A stretch of DNA of 64,000 nt from Pempheris klunzingeri (taxonomy: Eukaryota > Chordata > Actinopteri > Acropomatiformes > Pempheridae). Positions 23,094-33,037 of this stretch are shown piece after piece. The notes beneath the pieces were generated by a model, which worked only from the letters and a program-made list of their open reading frames with translations, was not told the DNA's origin and made no database searches. The stretch is from positions 3,219,987 to 3,283,986 of the forward strand of contig NC_092013.1 in assembly GCF_042242105.1 (NCBI RefSeq), written 5' to 3'. The first letter of the stretch is position 1. Each line of letters begins with the position of its first letter. Position numbers and translations under genes: made by a program.

Positions 23094-26000
23094 CTATAAT
23101 AAAGTATCAGACAGTCGAGGTGGTGTTACGGCCGTGATGGCGTCTCCCTTCCTCAGGATCACGTGGACAACACTGTGCGTCTTCACTCTTTGAAATGTGT
23201 GGCTCCTTTCAAACAGCACCCTGTCGTCTGGGAGGAGGAGAACATGACTCCCATGAATGAATAACGTAATATTAATAAGTAATAATAAAGGCAAAGGTGA
23301 ACGAGTGGATACTGCTGCATGCTTACGCTCAACAAGAGGCCTGTGAGGCTGAAGCTGGGGATGGAGGCTGCCATTGTTCTCTTTATGGAGGGAGAGCACA
23401 CTGATCAACACCTAAAGCACACAAAAAGCGTGAATTAGAAATGTTTTGGCATTAAAAATCAGAACAATAATGTGAAGCACAGACGGGATCTCGGCCATCG
23501 TGCACTTTTAAGCCACACGAGGGAGCTTCCTGGATTTTTTAAAAAAGTTTTTCACTAACTAATATTACACTTTTTTTTGTTTCTGTGGCCGCCATTCTGC
23601 AGAAAAGTGCATGTTAACTGTATATTTTTGATGATTTGACATTTAACAACAAGAGAGGCGAAGTCCCTGTTCGATAGTCGATGAGACGAATACTTTTTTT
23701 TTTGATTCCGTTTGAATCTTTCCATGAATTACACATAATATTTCTACTTTAAAACATCACAGCTTCTTGGCTCTGCTTAGCTTGAGGCTAGTTGTGTGAC
23801 TTTTGGGTGTGTAGTCTTTCTAATGATGTATTTTCAAGTCATACACTTACACCAAACTTCTTATAACATCGTGTGTGTAATAAATTATTTGTCTTTTTCC
23901 GGAAAAAACATTGCAGTCAAGTGGAAGGGGAGGGACTTCCTCTCTTTAATACACTGATGATTTAGTTATTCAAGTAAAAAATTGTCAGAAATGTGTATTT
24001 ATGCCCAGCTCGCTCTTCTCACAGTACATAGATGAGACCCATTGTGAACTGAGTTGTGATGGTTTATAATTTTTTAGAAAGTGGCTCCTCAGAAAGTGAT
24101 CAAACCTGGGTGATCACACTCAGACTCTGTCGTCCAGCCGAGCTGCTGAGTGCCACGTAGGTTCCACATTTGCTCCCCGCTGGCACCACTATTGTGGGCA
24201 TGAGAGACAACAGGGGCCTCTTTCCTGGCTGGACTCTGTTTTTCTACAGCACAGACGGAGAGAAGTGAGCCAAATTCAAAGCAACACTTTAAAAAAAAGC
24301 AGCTGTCGGACTGATTTTTGACCAACCTGGTTGGTTAAGAGTCGCCCTCTGGTCTTGTTTGGCCAGGTGAAGTCGAGGATGAGGCTGTTGAGGATCACCC
24401 CGGACCGAGTCATGATTCTGCTGCCGAACGGCCTGCTCAAGGAACTGTGAGATCAGAGAACGAGAGATAAGATGGAAGAATGCGAGCGTGCCTTAAAGCA
24501 CATACCGCACATAACCCTCCTCACTTATGTCAGACAGAGACAGCGACACCATCACCTTGCTACTGACACCACGAGGTCATCGGGTCCCATGACTACGACC
24601 TGTCCGACCGTCAGCTCCGTCTGCAGGGAGCGGACAGTGGAGGAGTGCTCGGGCGGAGATGTATGGGAGGAATTGGTCCTCTGGCGAAGCGCTTCGGCCT
24701 GACTCTTACTTTAACAGAGAGATAATGAACAAGTAGTTCACTGAAATGCCAGAAATGGTCAGAAAATTTTCATTTTTCAAGACAAAAAGCCAAATGTTCT
24801 CTGGTTCCAGCTGGATTTTCTTTGTCACATTTAAAAGCAAACTGAAAATCATCAGTTTTAGACTGTTGGCCCGATAAAACAAGACATTTGGAGACATCCC
24901 TTTGAGCCCTGTGTTCTGACGTGTCCGCCAAATAATGACAATAAAATGATTCGATTAATCACTTGTGAAAATAATCTTTGGTTGTAGTTCACCTGAGCAT
25001 GTCAGAGAGCCTCTCGGTCACTGAAGAGTTATGCTGAGGGTCAAATGAACCTCCGGCCGCAGCCAAAACTGCCCTCAGAGCCTGAACAGGGAGAAATAAA
25101 TCACGTCTATGCAGGAGTGCTACCATTTGAACCAGGCCGCAGTATATTAAAAGTGGTGATATTTCAGCTTTGCAGTCCAGTGCCTCAGTGATCCAGTGGT
25201 GCGTCTGATTCTCGGTGTCACTGTTCTCATTTAGGTGGACGTCCTGCAGAAGGTTGAGCGCTGATATCAGAGCTGCACCAGCAGACGGCTGAGGAGGAAC
25301 CTGAATAATAAATTCTAATAAAGATAAGAGTAGCAAATATTACTGAAGGTATCAGGAATGCATGCAGATTTATTCAGTCTGTGTTGAATAAAGTTTAGCA
25401 TCTACCATCATACAGGCCTTCCACAGGCCGCTCCACTTGTGCACTGTAGTTCCTGATGTCGCCTCTGCTCAGGACCCCCCCGCTAGCTCGCACCTTCAGA
25501 TTGAGACACAGAAAAGGCTGTAACATTACCCACATTTGAATGATTGTAGCTGCCAAACCAAGGCTACAATTGTGCCCACACCTCATCACCTCATCCTCCA
25601 TCTCCTGCGAGAAGTTCCCGTCATAGAAGTTGGACAGACCAGCCTCCAGGACTCCAGCCAGACCGGGCATCCGCAGAAACAAACCAGGACTCAGAGCTTG
25701 GCCATCGGGGAGGAACACGTCCCTGAAACGCTGCGATAGCTGCTCACCTTTTACCTTCGATACAGCCTCGGCTGGAAGCAAGTCACGTCCCCGGTTCATC
25801 ATTCTCAGCTGACGTTATCCTGTTCTATCACCAGTAAGCGGTGAAGTTTGACTCACCAAGACTGACAGACACGTTGAAACCTTCTTTGGCCACAGCGGCG
25901 GCTCTGGACACCACATCCTCCCACGGTAGCCTGCAGAGATTTTTGCAGTCAGACATGTTTGACTTAAACGTTAAATAAATGTTGGCTTTATCTGAACTGA

Positions 26001-27439
26001 ACTGCTTTACCTCCCGTACAGGCTGTGAGCACGATTCAGCCCTCTGAGCACACCGGGCACTCCCACCTGTAAACCTGCCTGGGTGGATGAAGTAATAATC
26101 ATACATGATAAAATCAAACAGCACTAACAGCAGCCCCCCCCACACACACACACACACACACACACCTTTATATTACCTTTAGCTGTGAAACATTTTGCAG
26201 CATCTCCTCTGTAAGTGTTTCAGGTGCCGTTCCCTGGAAGTTTATCACCCTGGTTTGATTCTTATGGATGTCATGAACCAGCATCACTCCACTTCTACAT
26301 AAACACAATGTGACCAAACAAGCATGAGAGTATATTTTGCAGTAAGCTCATAAACAACAGGGCGCTGGGTCACCTACCCACCAACACCTGACACGTGTGG
26401 ATGCATCACACCCAGACACAGGGCGGCGGCGATGGCTGCATCCACACTGGATCCACGGTCGTGAAGGACTCTCTGCCCGAGGGCAGTGCAGCTCTCATGA
26501 TCCGACACCAACACACCTTTCACAAACACCTGTGACGTGACTGGAATGAGGATGAGTGATGCAGTGGTGTGGTAATGCTTGGAGTGTGTGTGTGTTACAT
26601 GGCATGACTTACCGGACCTTCCACCAGGTAAATGTGCAGGAACAGGGCGATGGTCACTCCAGCGGCGAAGGTGATGAGTGCGGCGTAGACAGATGTGAGT
26701 GTGTCCTGGCCCTCGTCTGTCTCTTTGAGGGGGGGCAGGCTTCGGTCGAGCAGGTTTGGGCTACCAGACGTCATCTGTTTCAGAGGGATCTCCTTTGGGA
26801 GACGGCTGAGATCTGTGGCAGCAGCAAGGAGACACATTTAAAGCTTTACCTCAGGGGAAATGTTTCTCCTATCACCTCTAATCACAAGGTTCCTCCTGCT
26901 TGTTAAGAGTAAAAGTCAAGCACTTTTCAAACTGTTACTAGAACTGCAAAATAAATTCCTTTATACTCACAGCAATCGTTGTCACGTTGTTTATATCACC
27001 AGCTCTTTATATCAGCTTTGATTGCATGTTTCGATTAAAGCTTGAATGCGTTTACATGAGCGATTATGCAGATGACACCAGATTGTGTTTAAATAAATTC
27101 AAGCACTTTTCAAGGAGCTCATTCTAACTGAAGCCTTTTTCCAAACCTTGAAAATGTGAAAATTGAAAATTTTCTTTGCATAAATCCTGTAATCAGATGA
27201 TTTCCACCCACATTGTTGCAAACTAGCATTGTATCAGGAGTAAAACAGTCTGAGAACTACAGCAGCATCCTGCATGCTGAGAGCTGTGTGTGTGTGTGTG
27301 TCCTCTCACCTGTGTTTCCATTCAAGTCACAGGTGGAGTCACTTGTTGACGAGCCATCGGCCACCTGAGAGGAACCAGCAAAGCTTTCGTAACCGGACTT
27401 TAACTGCTGGTTAAGTTTTGATTCAGGAGAAACATCCAT
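23094..27439 (-). CDS. ggt7: Glutathione hydrolase 7 (gamma-glutamyltransferase 7)
   Basis: Type II membrane gamma-glutamyltransferase-family protein. Exons: 27310-27439, 26613-26812, 26378-26529, 26177-26294, 26011-26066, 25857-25930, 25590-25771, 25406-25493, 25184-25300, 24993-25081, 24556-24702, 24327-24444, 24106-24243, 23327-23411, 23094-23227; about 608 aa (human 662). A cytosolic N-tail is followed by one membrane helix (YAALITFAAGVTIALFLHIY, about residues 80-100). Then come the GGT core segments SVDAAIAAALCLGVMHPHVS, LPWEDVVSRAAAVAKEGFNV and GAALISALNLL. TELTVGQVVVMGPDD holds the Thr at the autoprocessing position, followed by SSLSRPFGSRIMTRSG and SVQPGKRP-like NRVQPGKRP. The ATG used is at 27439; an upstream GTG is ignored. 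Two junctions are odd. Exon 8 to 9 does not keep frame with GT-AG signals. Exon 9 to 10 aligns best with a GC-AG intron that is itself open and 102 nt long. Human GGT7 neighbours TP53INP2 and MYH7B, which supports the symbol. Confidence 0.88.
26140..26165. repeat. CA microsatellite in ggt7 intron
   Basis: CA run preceded by a C run, lying about 10 bp beyond the 3' edge of ggt7 exon 4. Confidence 0.9.
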
Positions 27440-27656
27440 CTTCACTGTTTTCACTCAAGAAAAAAAAAAAAACCCACAGGTGAAGCCCACAAACTGGCCT
27501 CTTCTCTGAGAGTCATGTGATCAAACACAGCAGGTACAATTACCTCCCAACCAATGAGATCTCAGCATTCGCATCCTTCTGCCCGTGAGCAGTTCAATGA
27601 CACGTGGAGATTACAGTTTGACAAACAAATAAAGCAAAAACTACAAAGTCATCAGT

Positions 27657-27662
27657 TTTATT
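27657..27662 (-). terminator. Poly(A) signal, tp53inp2-like gene
   Basis: Reverse-strand AATAAA about 320 bp past the tp53inp2-like stop codon and about 220 bp before the ggt7 start codon, leaving a short intergenic gap between the two co-oriented genes. Confidence 0.5.
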
Positions 27663-27981
27663 GCTGTATGAAAAAGGTTTTAAACCACGTACATAGAGGT
27701 AAATGCATGTCGATACACAAATCACATAATTTTGTCCAAAATGTTAGAGGTTACACTTTAACTTTGCATAGGCTGCCCTTTATGTATAAATTCACATGCA
27801 AACAAACGAAGAAACACGGTGGATCTCATTTCATGAGGTGAACGTCTTCTAAACAGTGTGAGTTATAACGTAGCTGCCTACGGCCTGTTAACTGTCGTCA
27901 AGTTTGTAGTTTATATCTGCACAACACTAAAACTAGTGTATTGGAGTGTGTGTGCTCCATCAGGAGGAGGTCAGGACTGCC

Positions 27982-29666
27982 TCAGTGGCAGAGGTTGCGA
28001 TGTCCTGGCTGTTGGAGGTGGAAGGAGTGATGCTGGACCCCCTGGCGAACACGGTTCTGGCGCTGGATGGCGTTACGAGTCACGTGGTGTCGGTCTGCCC
28101 AGGTCTTAGCCCTCTGGTTCAGCTCGACCAAAGCTTTAGGCTGAGAAGCGGCAGCTGCGATGGCTTGACCGGTGTTGCTGCTGCTGCTGCTGCTGCTGCT
28201 GTGAACTGTGGGATCTGGATCGTTTGACACGCTGGAGAGAAACACAAGCAAGTAGGTCAGTCTGGTCACCTTCAGAGTCCGTGTTTGTCAAGAGAGGGAT
28301 AATTACAGCGAGCAGCGGCCATTAGTGCAAAACCAATCCTCCTGAGGGGGTTCTTACTGCAACAACCACCCAGTCGATGTTCATTATCCCTCCACTTACA
28401 CTGCTTTGTGCTAATGAAATCAATAATTAGAGAAAAACATTGATTTAAAAGTGATTTTGTTGATTTGAAAATTTTTTTTTTTTTGCTATTGCTATCAGAA
28501 CTGCATCCATGGCAACAGTCAGTCATACAGAAATAACAGACGCTGTAACTGTATTCAACAAAGCTGTGTGGTAACAGAAGTTTATGTGATGTTAAATGCA
28601 CTTTGTCTCTATTTATAGGTAGTTTACACTCCAAATTTAATACGTTACTGTAAATTCAACATGGATTCCTCCTCCTCCTCCTCACCTGACGTCAGTTTCC
28701 ATGTTTGCAGCGGCATCGTAATGAAGAGCAGAGTTTGGTGTTTGGCTGTCGGTCGGCTCAGCACCCAGGCCCTCGGCTGAACGAGCCTCTGGGGACGCAA
28801 AATGTAGTTTTGTCATCTTAACGAGCAATAATTAGATTAGATTAGATTAGATTCAACTTTATCGTCATTACACCTGTACAGTACAAGGCAATGAAATGCA
28901 GTTTGGCATCTAACCAGAATTGTGAATTTGTAGCAAGTGCAGAAATATTTAAAGGGTATATACAGAATATACAGAAGGGTGTTTACAGATGCTATATACA
29001 GATTAGTGCTATGAATATGTGTGCTAGTAACTACAGGTATAAATATAAATACAATATACGGATTAGACTGAGAATGGAATGTACATATAATACAGGTGTA
29101 TACAGGTTGAGGTGATATACATACTAATAATTCAATAATTCAACATACGGTAAGTATATAAAAACACATATTATCTCTCCAGCTAACTGAACATCAAGTA
29201 AAACAGTGAAAACAAAACATATGAGGTGCACAAAATCTTAAAAGGTGTTATTCCTTTTTATTTCATTATTCGGCTTAGTTAAGGGCAGGTAGTTCAGTGC
29301 AAACCAATTAGGGTTTTTAATAGATCAATAAATGTTTATGATGATTGTGATATTGATTTCAACCATGCTGCCAGCTCCGCTCATCAGCATAGTGTCAAAT
29401 TAAAGTTTTAAAGTTGAAAACAAGAGAATAATTAACAAATGATGCCTGTTTGAATGTATTAACAGTGTATATTAGTATAGATACAGTTTAAATATATATA
29501 TATGTTATTATATTTCAGATATTAAGATATGTGAGAATAACCTGCTCCATGCCTGACCTTGATGACTGACAACAAGCCACCCTTCTTCCACCACTTCTCC
29601 AGACTTGACATCCTCGGGCGTCTCCTCCTCTCCCCCAAAAAGCAGACGTGTGATGGTTTTGAACAT
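27982..29666 (-). CDS. tp53inp2: TP53INP2-like (DOR) autophagy/nuclear protein, short form
   Basis: TP53INP proteins shuttle between nucleus and autophagosomes, binding LC3/GABARAP and nuclear receptors. Three coding exons: 29558-29666, 28686-28788, 27982-28231; 462 nt, so 153 aa. The N-terminus is MFKTITRLLFGG, then an acidic LIR-like EEGWLVV (W-x-x-V) near residue 30. A low-complexity middle includes Ser8 coded by eight AGC triplets. The C-terminal helix VTRNAIQRQNRVRQ matches the conserved basic NAxQRQNRxR end of the family. The protein is shorter than human TP53INP2 (about 220 aa), and the conserved middle PMExLLIEHPSMSVY-type block was not found in either intron. A minus-strand AATAAA at 27657-27662 suits its 3' end. 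An upstream 5' UTR part reaches 29780 and probably continues in a non-coding exon starting near 30525. Adjacency to ggt7 matches human 20q11 and supports the call. Confidence 0.75.
28177..28200 (-). repeat. Coding CAG/CTG-type repeat, eight units (Ser8)
   Basis: Eight perfect gct units on the plus strand read as AGC codons on the coding strand and give a Ser8 tract in the last exon of the tp53inp2-like gene. Perfect repetition of one codon marks a slippage-prone site. Confidence 0.95.
28830..29150 (+). repeat. Interspersed repeat in tp53inp2-like intron
   Basis: Begins with (gatta)n near 28834-28853, then 'ttatcgtcattacacctgta' and 'caatgaaatgcagtttggca', continuing with repeated 'tatacag' segments. 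This string is characteristic of a high-copy teleost retroelement tail. No coding capacity is visible and the family is not named. Confidence 0.6.
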
Positions 29667-30524
29667 CGCTGCCTCCTCTTTGTCTCCTCTTGCTCTTGAA
29701 GGTCGCCGCTGTTGCTCCTGTTTTCCTCCCCTTGTTGATTCAGCAGGACGCTCAGCTGCTGGGCGAGGTCTCTCTATTATCTGCAGAAGGGGAAGAAAAG
29801 ACGGGGTCACGTGCACGTTCAACATGCAGCATCACTGCTCACTCTTAATCCCTCTTTGACTGTTTGGCAGTGGGTGAAGCCACTCTCCATTCTTGCATTA
29901 TTATTTTTCAAATTTCATGCAATCTGGGTCAGCTGACTGGGACGTCCAATGAAATTTCTGGTGATACAGTGGGTTGAATAATGATGCCCACTCCCCATTT
30001 CATTGTTAGGGTCCATCTGTCTCTGGATACATGGGGGAGGGGCTCCTTTTATCAAGATGTGCAGGTTTAAATGGACTGAAGCGGCTCTGTGTGGGGATAT
30101 TTAATGAATATGTGGATATTAAATCATTTTTCTGCAGTGCACACTGGGTGTAATGGTGTTCTGCAGCGTTTGCATTGTGTTTTCACTCACTGTCACCCAA
30201 TGAGGTGGACAAAGCAGCACACAGAGATCAACCCCTTAACTTCCCTCACTGCCTGCATTCACTTTAAATGTGTTTTCTAACATGTTTTCAGGTCTTCGGG
30301 TCACTCACAGTCCTCTGGTTTTGCAGAAACACGTCGTTAAACCAGCTAACACACGCCGAGACAATTACTGACAGCCAGCAGCACGAATTAAACCAAATTA
30401 TGAGGTTAAAAACGGACTACAATGAGTGTCCGGTGTCACCAGATATGATAATAGATGCGTTTTTATTGTCTTAACAGTCGTAATGTTGCATTTCTGTAAA
30501 TTAAGCTAGCTGCAGCGACCTTAC

Positions 30525-30640
30525 CTGCCGTTAGTGTTTCCTCAAATTCAGCCGCAGACCATGATCAAGTCCCGGGTTGATGATCTTCACATGTGCCCGA
30601 ACATTTCTGATGGTTTTATTAAATAAAATCAAGGTTAAAT
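30525..30640 (-). other. Possible non-coding first exon and promoter of tp53inp2-like gene
   Basis: A minus-strand donor (GTAAGG, 30519-30524) lies just upstream in gene order of the 5' UTR acceptor at about 29781-29786. The extent and the transcription start are inferred. GC content rises to the right, with a direct transition into the divergent spacer before snai1. Confidence 0.3.
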
Positions 30641-31347
30641 CGGGATGTTTTCTGTTTTGTTTTGTTCGCCGTTTCAAATCTTCAACCGATCAATGAACAC
30701 TGCAGGCCCCGCCCACCAGGAGGAACCCACCAATCAGAGGCCGCCCTCCGAGCATGCGCGTTGGGTGGTTAAAGGATTTAAAGATCAAACATTGTTGTCA
30801 AGATAAACTCCCGCCAAAGTTCATGTTGACGTTTAACCAAAGATGATTTGCAATTTTTACAACTAAATTGTTTCCGGTTTGACCCTCAACAAAACACCTG
30901 TGGAGTAAAATATCACGATTTGTTACTGATCATATCCACCATCTATTGATATTACTTTGGAAAAAAGGACTCTGTTTTTTTTTAGCAGAAATCCGAGATA
31001 TGCAGCAAAAAGCCAAACTTTTTCAGAGCTGACAGTCCTTATCAAACATGTCTTTTAAATGTCCAAATTAAAAAAGCTGTTACAACATATTTATCTAACT
31101 TTTTATTCTTATTTATTATTTATTTAATCACTTTTAATCGCAACTTCTAGTCTCCCTGTCTTGCTTTAAACAGTAGATTCAAGCTGCATAAGCAAAATGT
31201 TGTAAACTTGCTGTATTTTAATTGCTTCAATGAAGAAGATGTTGAGAGAAGTTCACTCTCTTTTATCCTTGTTACCTTCACCGTGTTATTCTGAGGCTGT
31301 TAAAACGTGCAAAACTCTTTATTTGCTGTATTTACCACAAAACCCTA

Positions 31348-31977
31348 TGGAAGCCCGTTTCCGCCAGTGGAAAAAGAAAAAGTTGAGATAAAAAGTCATA
31401 ATTACGAGATAAAAAGTCTAAATTACGAGAAGGGAAATGCGCATGCGCTTTAGTTGTACCGACAGAGAAAGGGGTCCATGAACGCCTCGCTTGTCCAGCT
31501 ACAGCAATGACGCTATCCTGTGGTTGAAAGGTCGCTATTACAAGTGACTTCATGACTGCATGATATAGCTTTGAAATATTAAATGAGTTCATTGTTGCAG
31601 GGAGCAAAACAAGTGGCGAGAATTTCTTTAATGTGGCTTTGAAATGATCTTCTAATGTCTAACTCTGTGGTCTTCGTCACAGTGCGTCTTATTCTTTCTA
31701 CGCCAAAAGTTCTTCTTGCTTAAAATCCTTTCTAGTGTGTGTTTGCTCAGTATAATCCCCTGCAAATCAGAGAGTAAATGAAGTATTTCATCCGTTGTAA
31801 AGCCCCGTTTAAAGTAGTCCTCAATGTACTGGCAGTCCATTTGTGTCAAACTATACAGGATTCATACAAAGAGCTGCTGCTCTGTCGGTTCCTTTCTCGT
31901 AATTTCGACTTTCTATCTCGTAATTATGACTTTTTATCTCATCTTTTTTTTTTTCTACTGGCGGAAACGGGTTTCCA
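31348..31977. mobile_element. 630 bp DNA transposon remnant with long terminal inverted repeats
   Basis: The left end tggaagcccgtttccgccag (from 31348) is mirrored, with one mismatch, by the right end ending at 31977. Both ends are flanked by TA (31346-31347 and 31978-31979). Inside each end lie subterminal tandem units of about 21 bp built on 'gagataaaaagtcataatta'. The interior carries a minus-strand open frame (31652-31849). The size and structure fit a deletion derivative of a cut-and-paste element. The superfamily is not assigned. Confidence 0.8.
31652..31849 (-). pseudogene. Transposase fragment inside the 630 bp element
   Basis: Open frame of 65 codons with an HTH-like N-terminal pattern, including CQYIEDYFKRGFTTDEILHL and LSKHTLERILSKKNFWRRKN. 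The order 'YF..GFT..EI...L......S..TL.R.L....RRK' is typical of the N-terminal DNA-binding part of integrase-type transposases in fish genomes. No catalytic domain follows within the element, so it is a fragment. Family assignment is inference only. Confidence 0.5.
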
Positions 31978-32148
31978 TACTAAACCCCTTGACAGAAATA
32001 TACAGAATCTTTTTTTTTCCATCACATAGACATTAAAACCTGTCACTTAGAGCCTCATCGGGATGAACCGGTCACAGATCTTTACTCACTTTCCTCCAGG
32101 AGATGGAGCAGTTACTCTACTGGAGATGTTACAAGGCTGAGACAGCAG

Positions 32149-32150
<2 letters not shown>

Positions 32151-32215
<65 letters not shown>
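32151..32215. repeat. Long GT microsatellite upstream of snai1
   Basis: About 32 uninterrupted tg units, one of the longest simple repeats in the window, about 0.8 kb upstream of the snai1 start codon. Confidence 0.97.
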
Positions 32216-32217
<2 letters not shown>

Positions 32218-32430
32218 ATTAAATTAAGTGTGGCAGGTCTGATGACACCGAATGAACACAGTGACCATCTGACTGAGAACAGAACTTCTCTGTTCTTCTG
32301 AAAATGTCAATTTAGTAGAAATGTTATGTTCATTTATGGTGTTTTTTTTTTTTTTTTTTTTAATGTTTAGACCTCAATCCAAATCCCCCAAACTGAGGGG
32401 AACACTATGAGATCAGGTCAATGCTCCACA

Positions 32431-32447
32431 CAGGTGCAGATCAGGTG
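32431..32447 (+). promoter_or_regulatory. Paired CAGGTG E-boxes upstream of snai1
   Basis: CAGGTG at 32431-32436 and again at 32442-32447, 5 bp apart, about 600 bp upstream of the snai1 ATG. CAGGTG is the core site bound by Snail-family zinc fingers, so the pair could mediate autoregulation. Function is inferred from the motif alone. Confidence 0.35.
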
Positions 32448-32889
32448 AACTGGAGGCTTTAAGATCATCGTGTGATTGGACAGGTTTGGATGTTTTAATC
32501 TGAACACAATGATGGACTGATGCCTTGTTCTGCACAGACATCAGTCCTGGCATCATTTAAGGAGCTGGAGTGTTTCAAACCCATGCAACAGACCTGCCAA
32601 AGTGTTTTTCCAGGCGTCTACACACAGTTATTATAATACTCAGCCACTGTTCCTTCACCCCTTCGTGTCCCCGCGCGTCCAAACGCTGTGAGGCTCGTGT
32701 TTTTGTTGTTGTAAAGTGCATGAAGGCACTTGAGCACTGATACGGGAGGTGGGGAGGGCCCTCGGGGCGAGCACACCCCTACCGCCTGTGTCAGAGTATT
32801 TCAGAACAGAGGCCAGCATTTAGTCATTCTGCATGAAGGCTGCACACACACATTCACACACACTGAGGTCCACTCTGACTCTTGTGGAC

Positions 32890-32896
32890 TATAAGG
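32890..32896 (+). promoter_or_regulatory. TATA-like element of snai1
   Basis: TATAAGG, 148 bp before the snai1 ATG, which would place transcription start near 32920 and give a 5' UTR of about 120 nt. It is a weak match to the consensus. Confidence 0.35.
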
Positions 32897-33037
32897 AGGA
32901 TATTTCTCTTCTTTTCTGTTTCTTGTCTCCTGCGGATCCGAGGATTTGACTGACTTCTTTCCCTCCATTCGTATAGAAACTGTGCGTCGTGGCCGCAGGA
33001 CACTTTTACGCACAGTAACTTAACACTCACAAGGACA

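Larger units (their letters stand above)
30641..32889. other. Divergent spacer between tp53inp2-like and snai1
   Basis: About 2.2 kb separating minus- and plus-strand genes. It contains the 630 bp transposon remnant, a 65 bp GT tract (32151-32215), a T run near 32342-32362, and paired CAGGTG E-boxes at 32431-32447. No further coding exon was seen. Confidence 0.6.

Noticed and set aside
25772-25802. Extending ggt7 exon 7 leftwards in gene order to include MMNRGRDLLP
   Set aside because: No acceptor keeps frame there. The acceptor ttgcttccag at 25772-25781 joins in frame and aligns with human GGT7.
32151-32215. Evenly repeated unit that could suggest a CRISPR array
   Set aside because: It is a dinucleotide microsatellite in vertebrate DNA, with no spacers.
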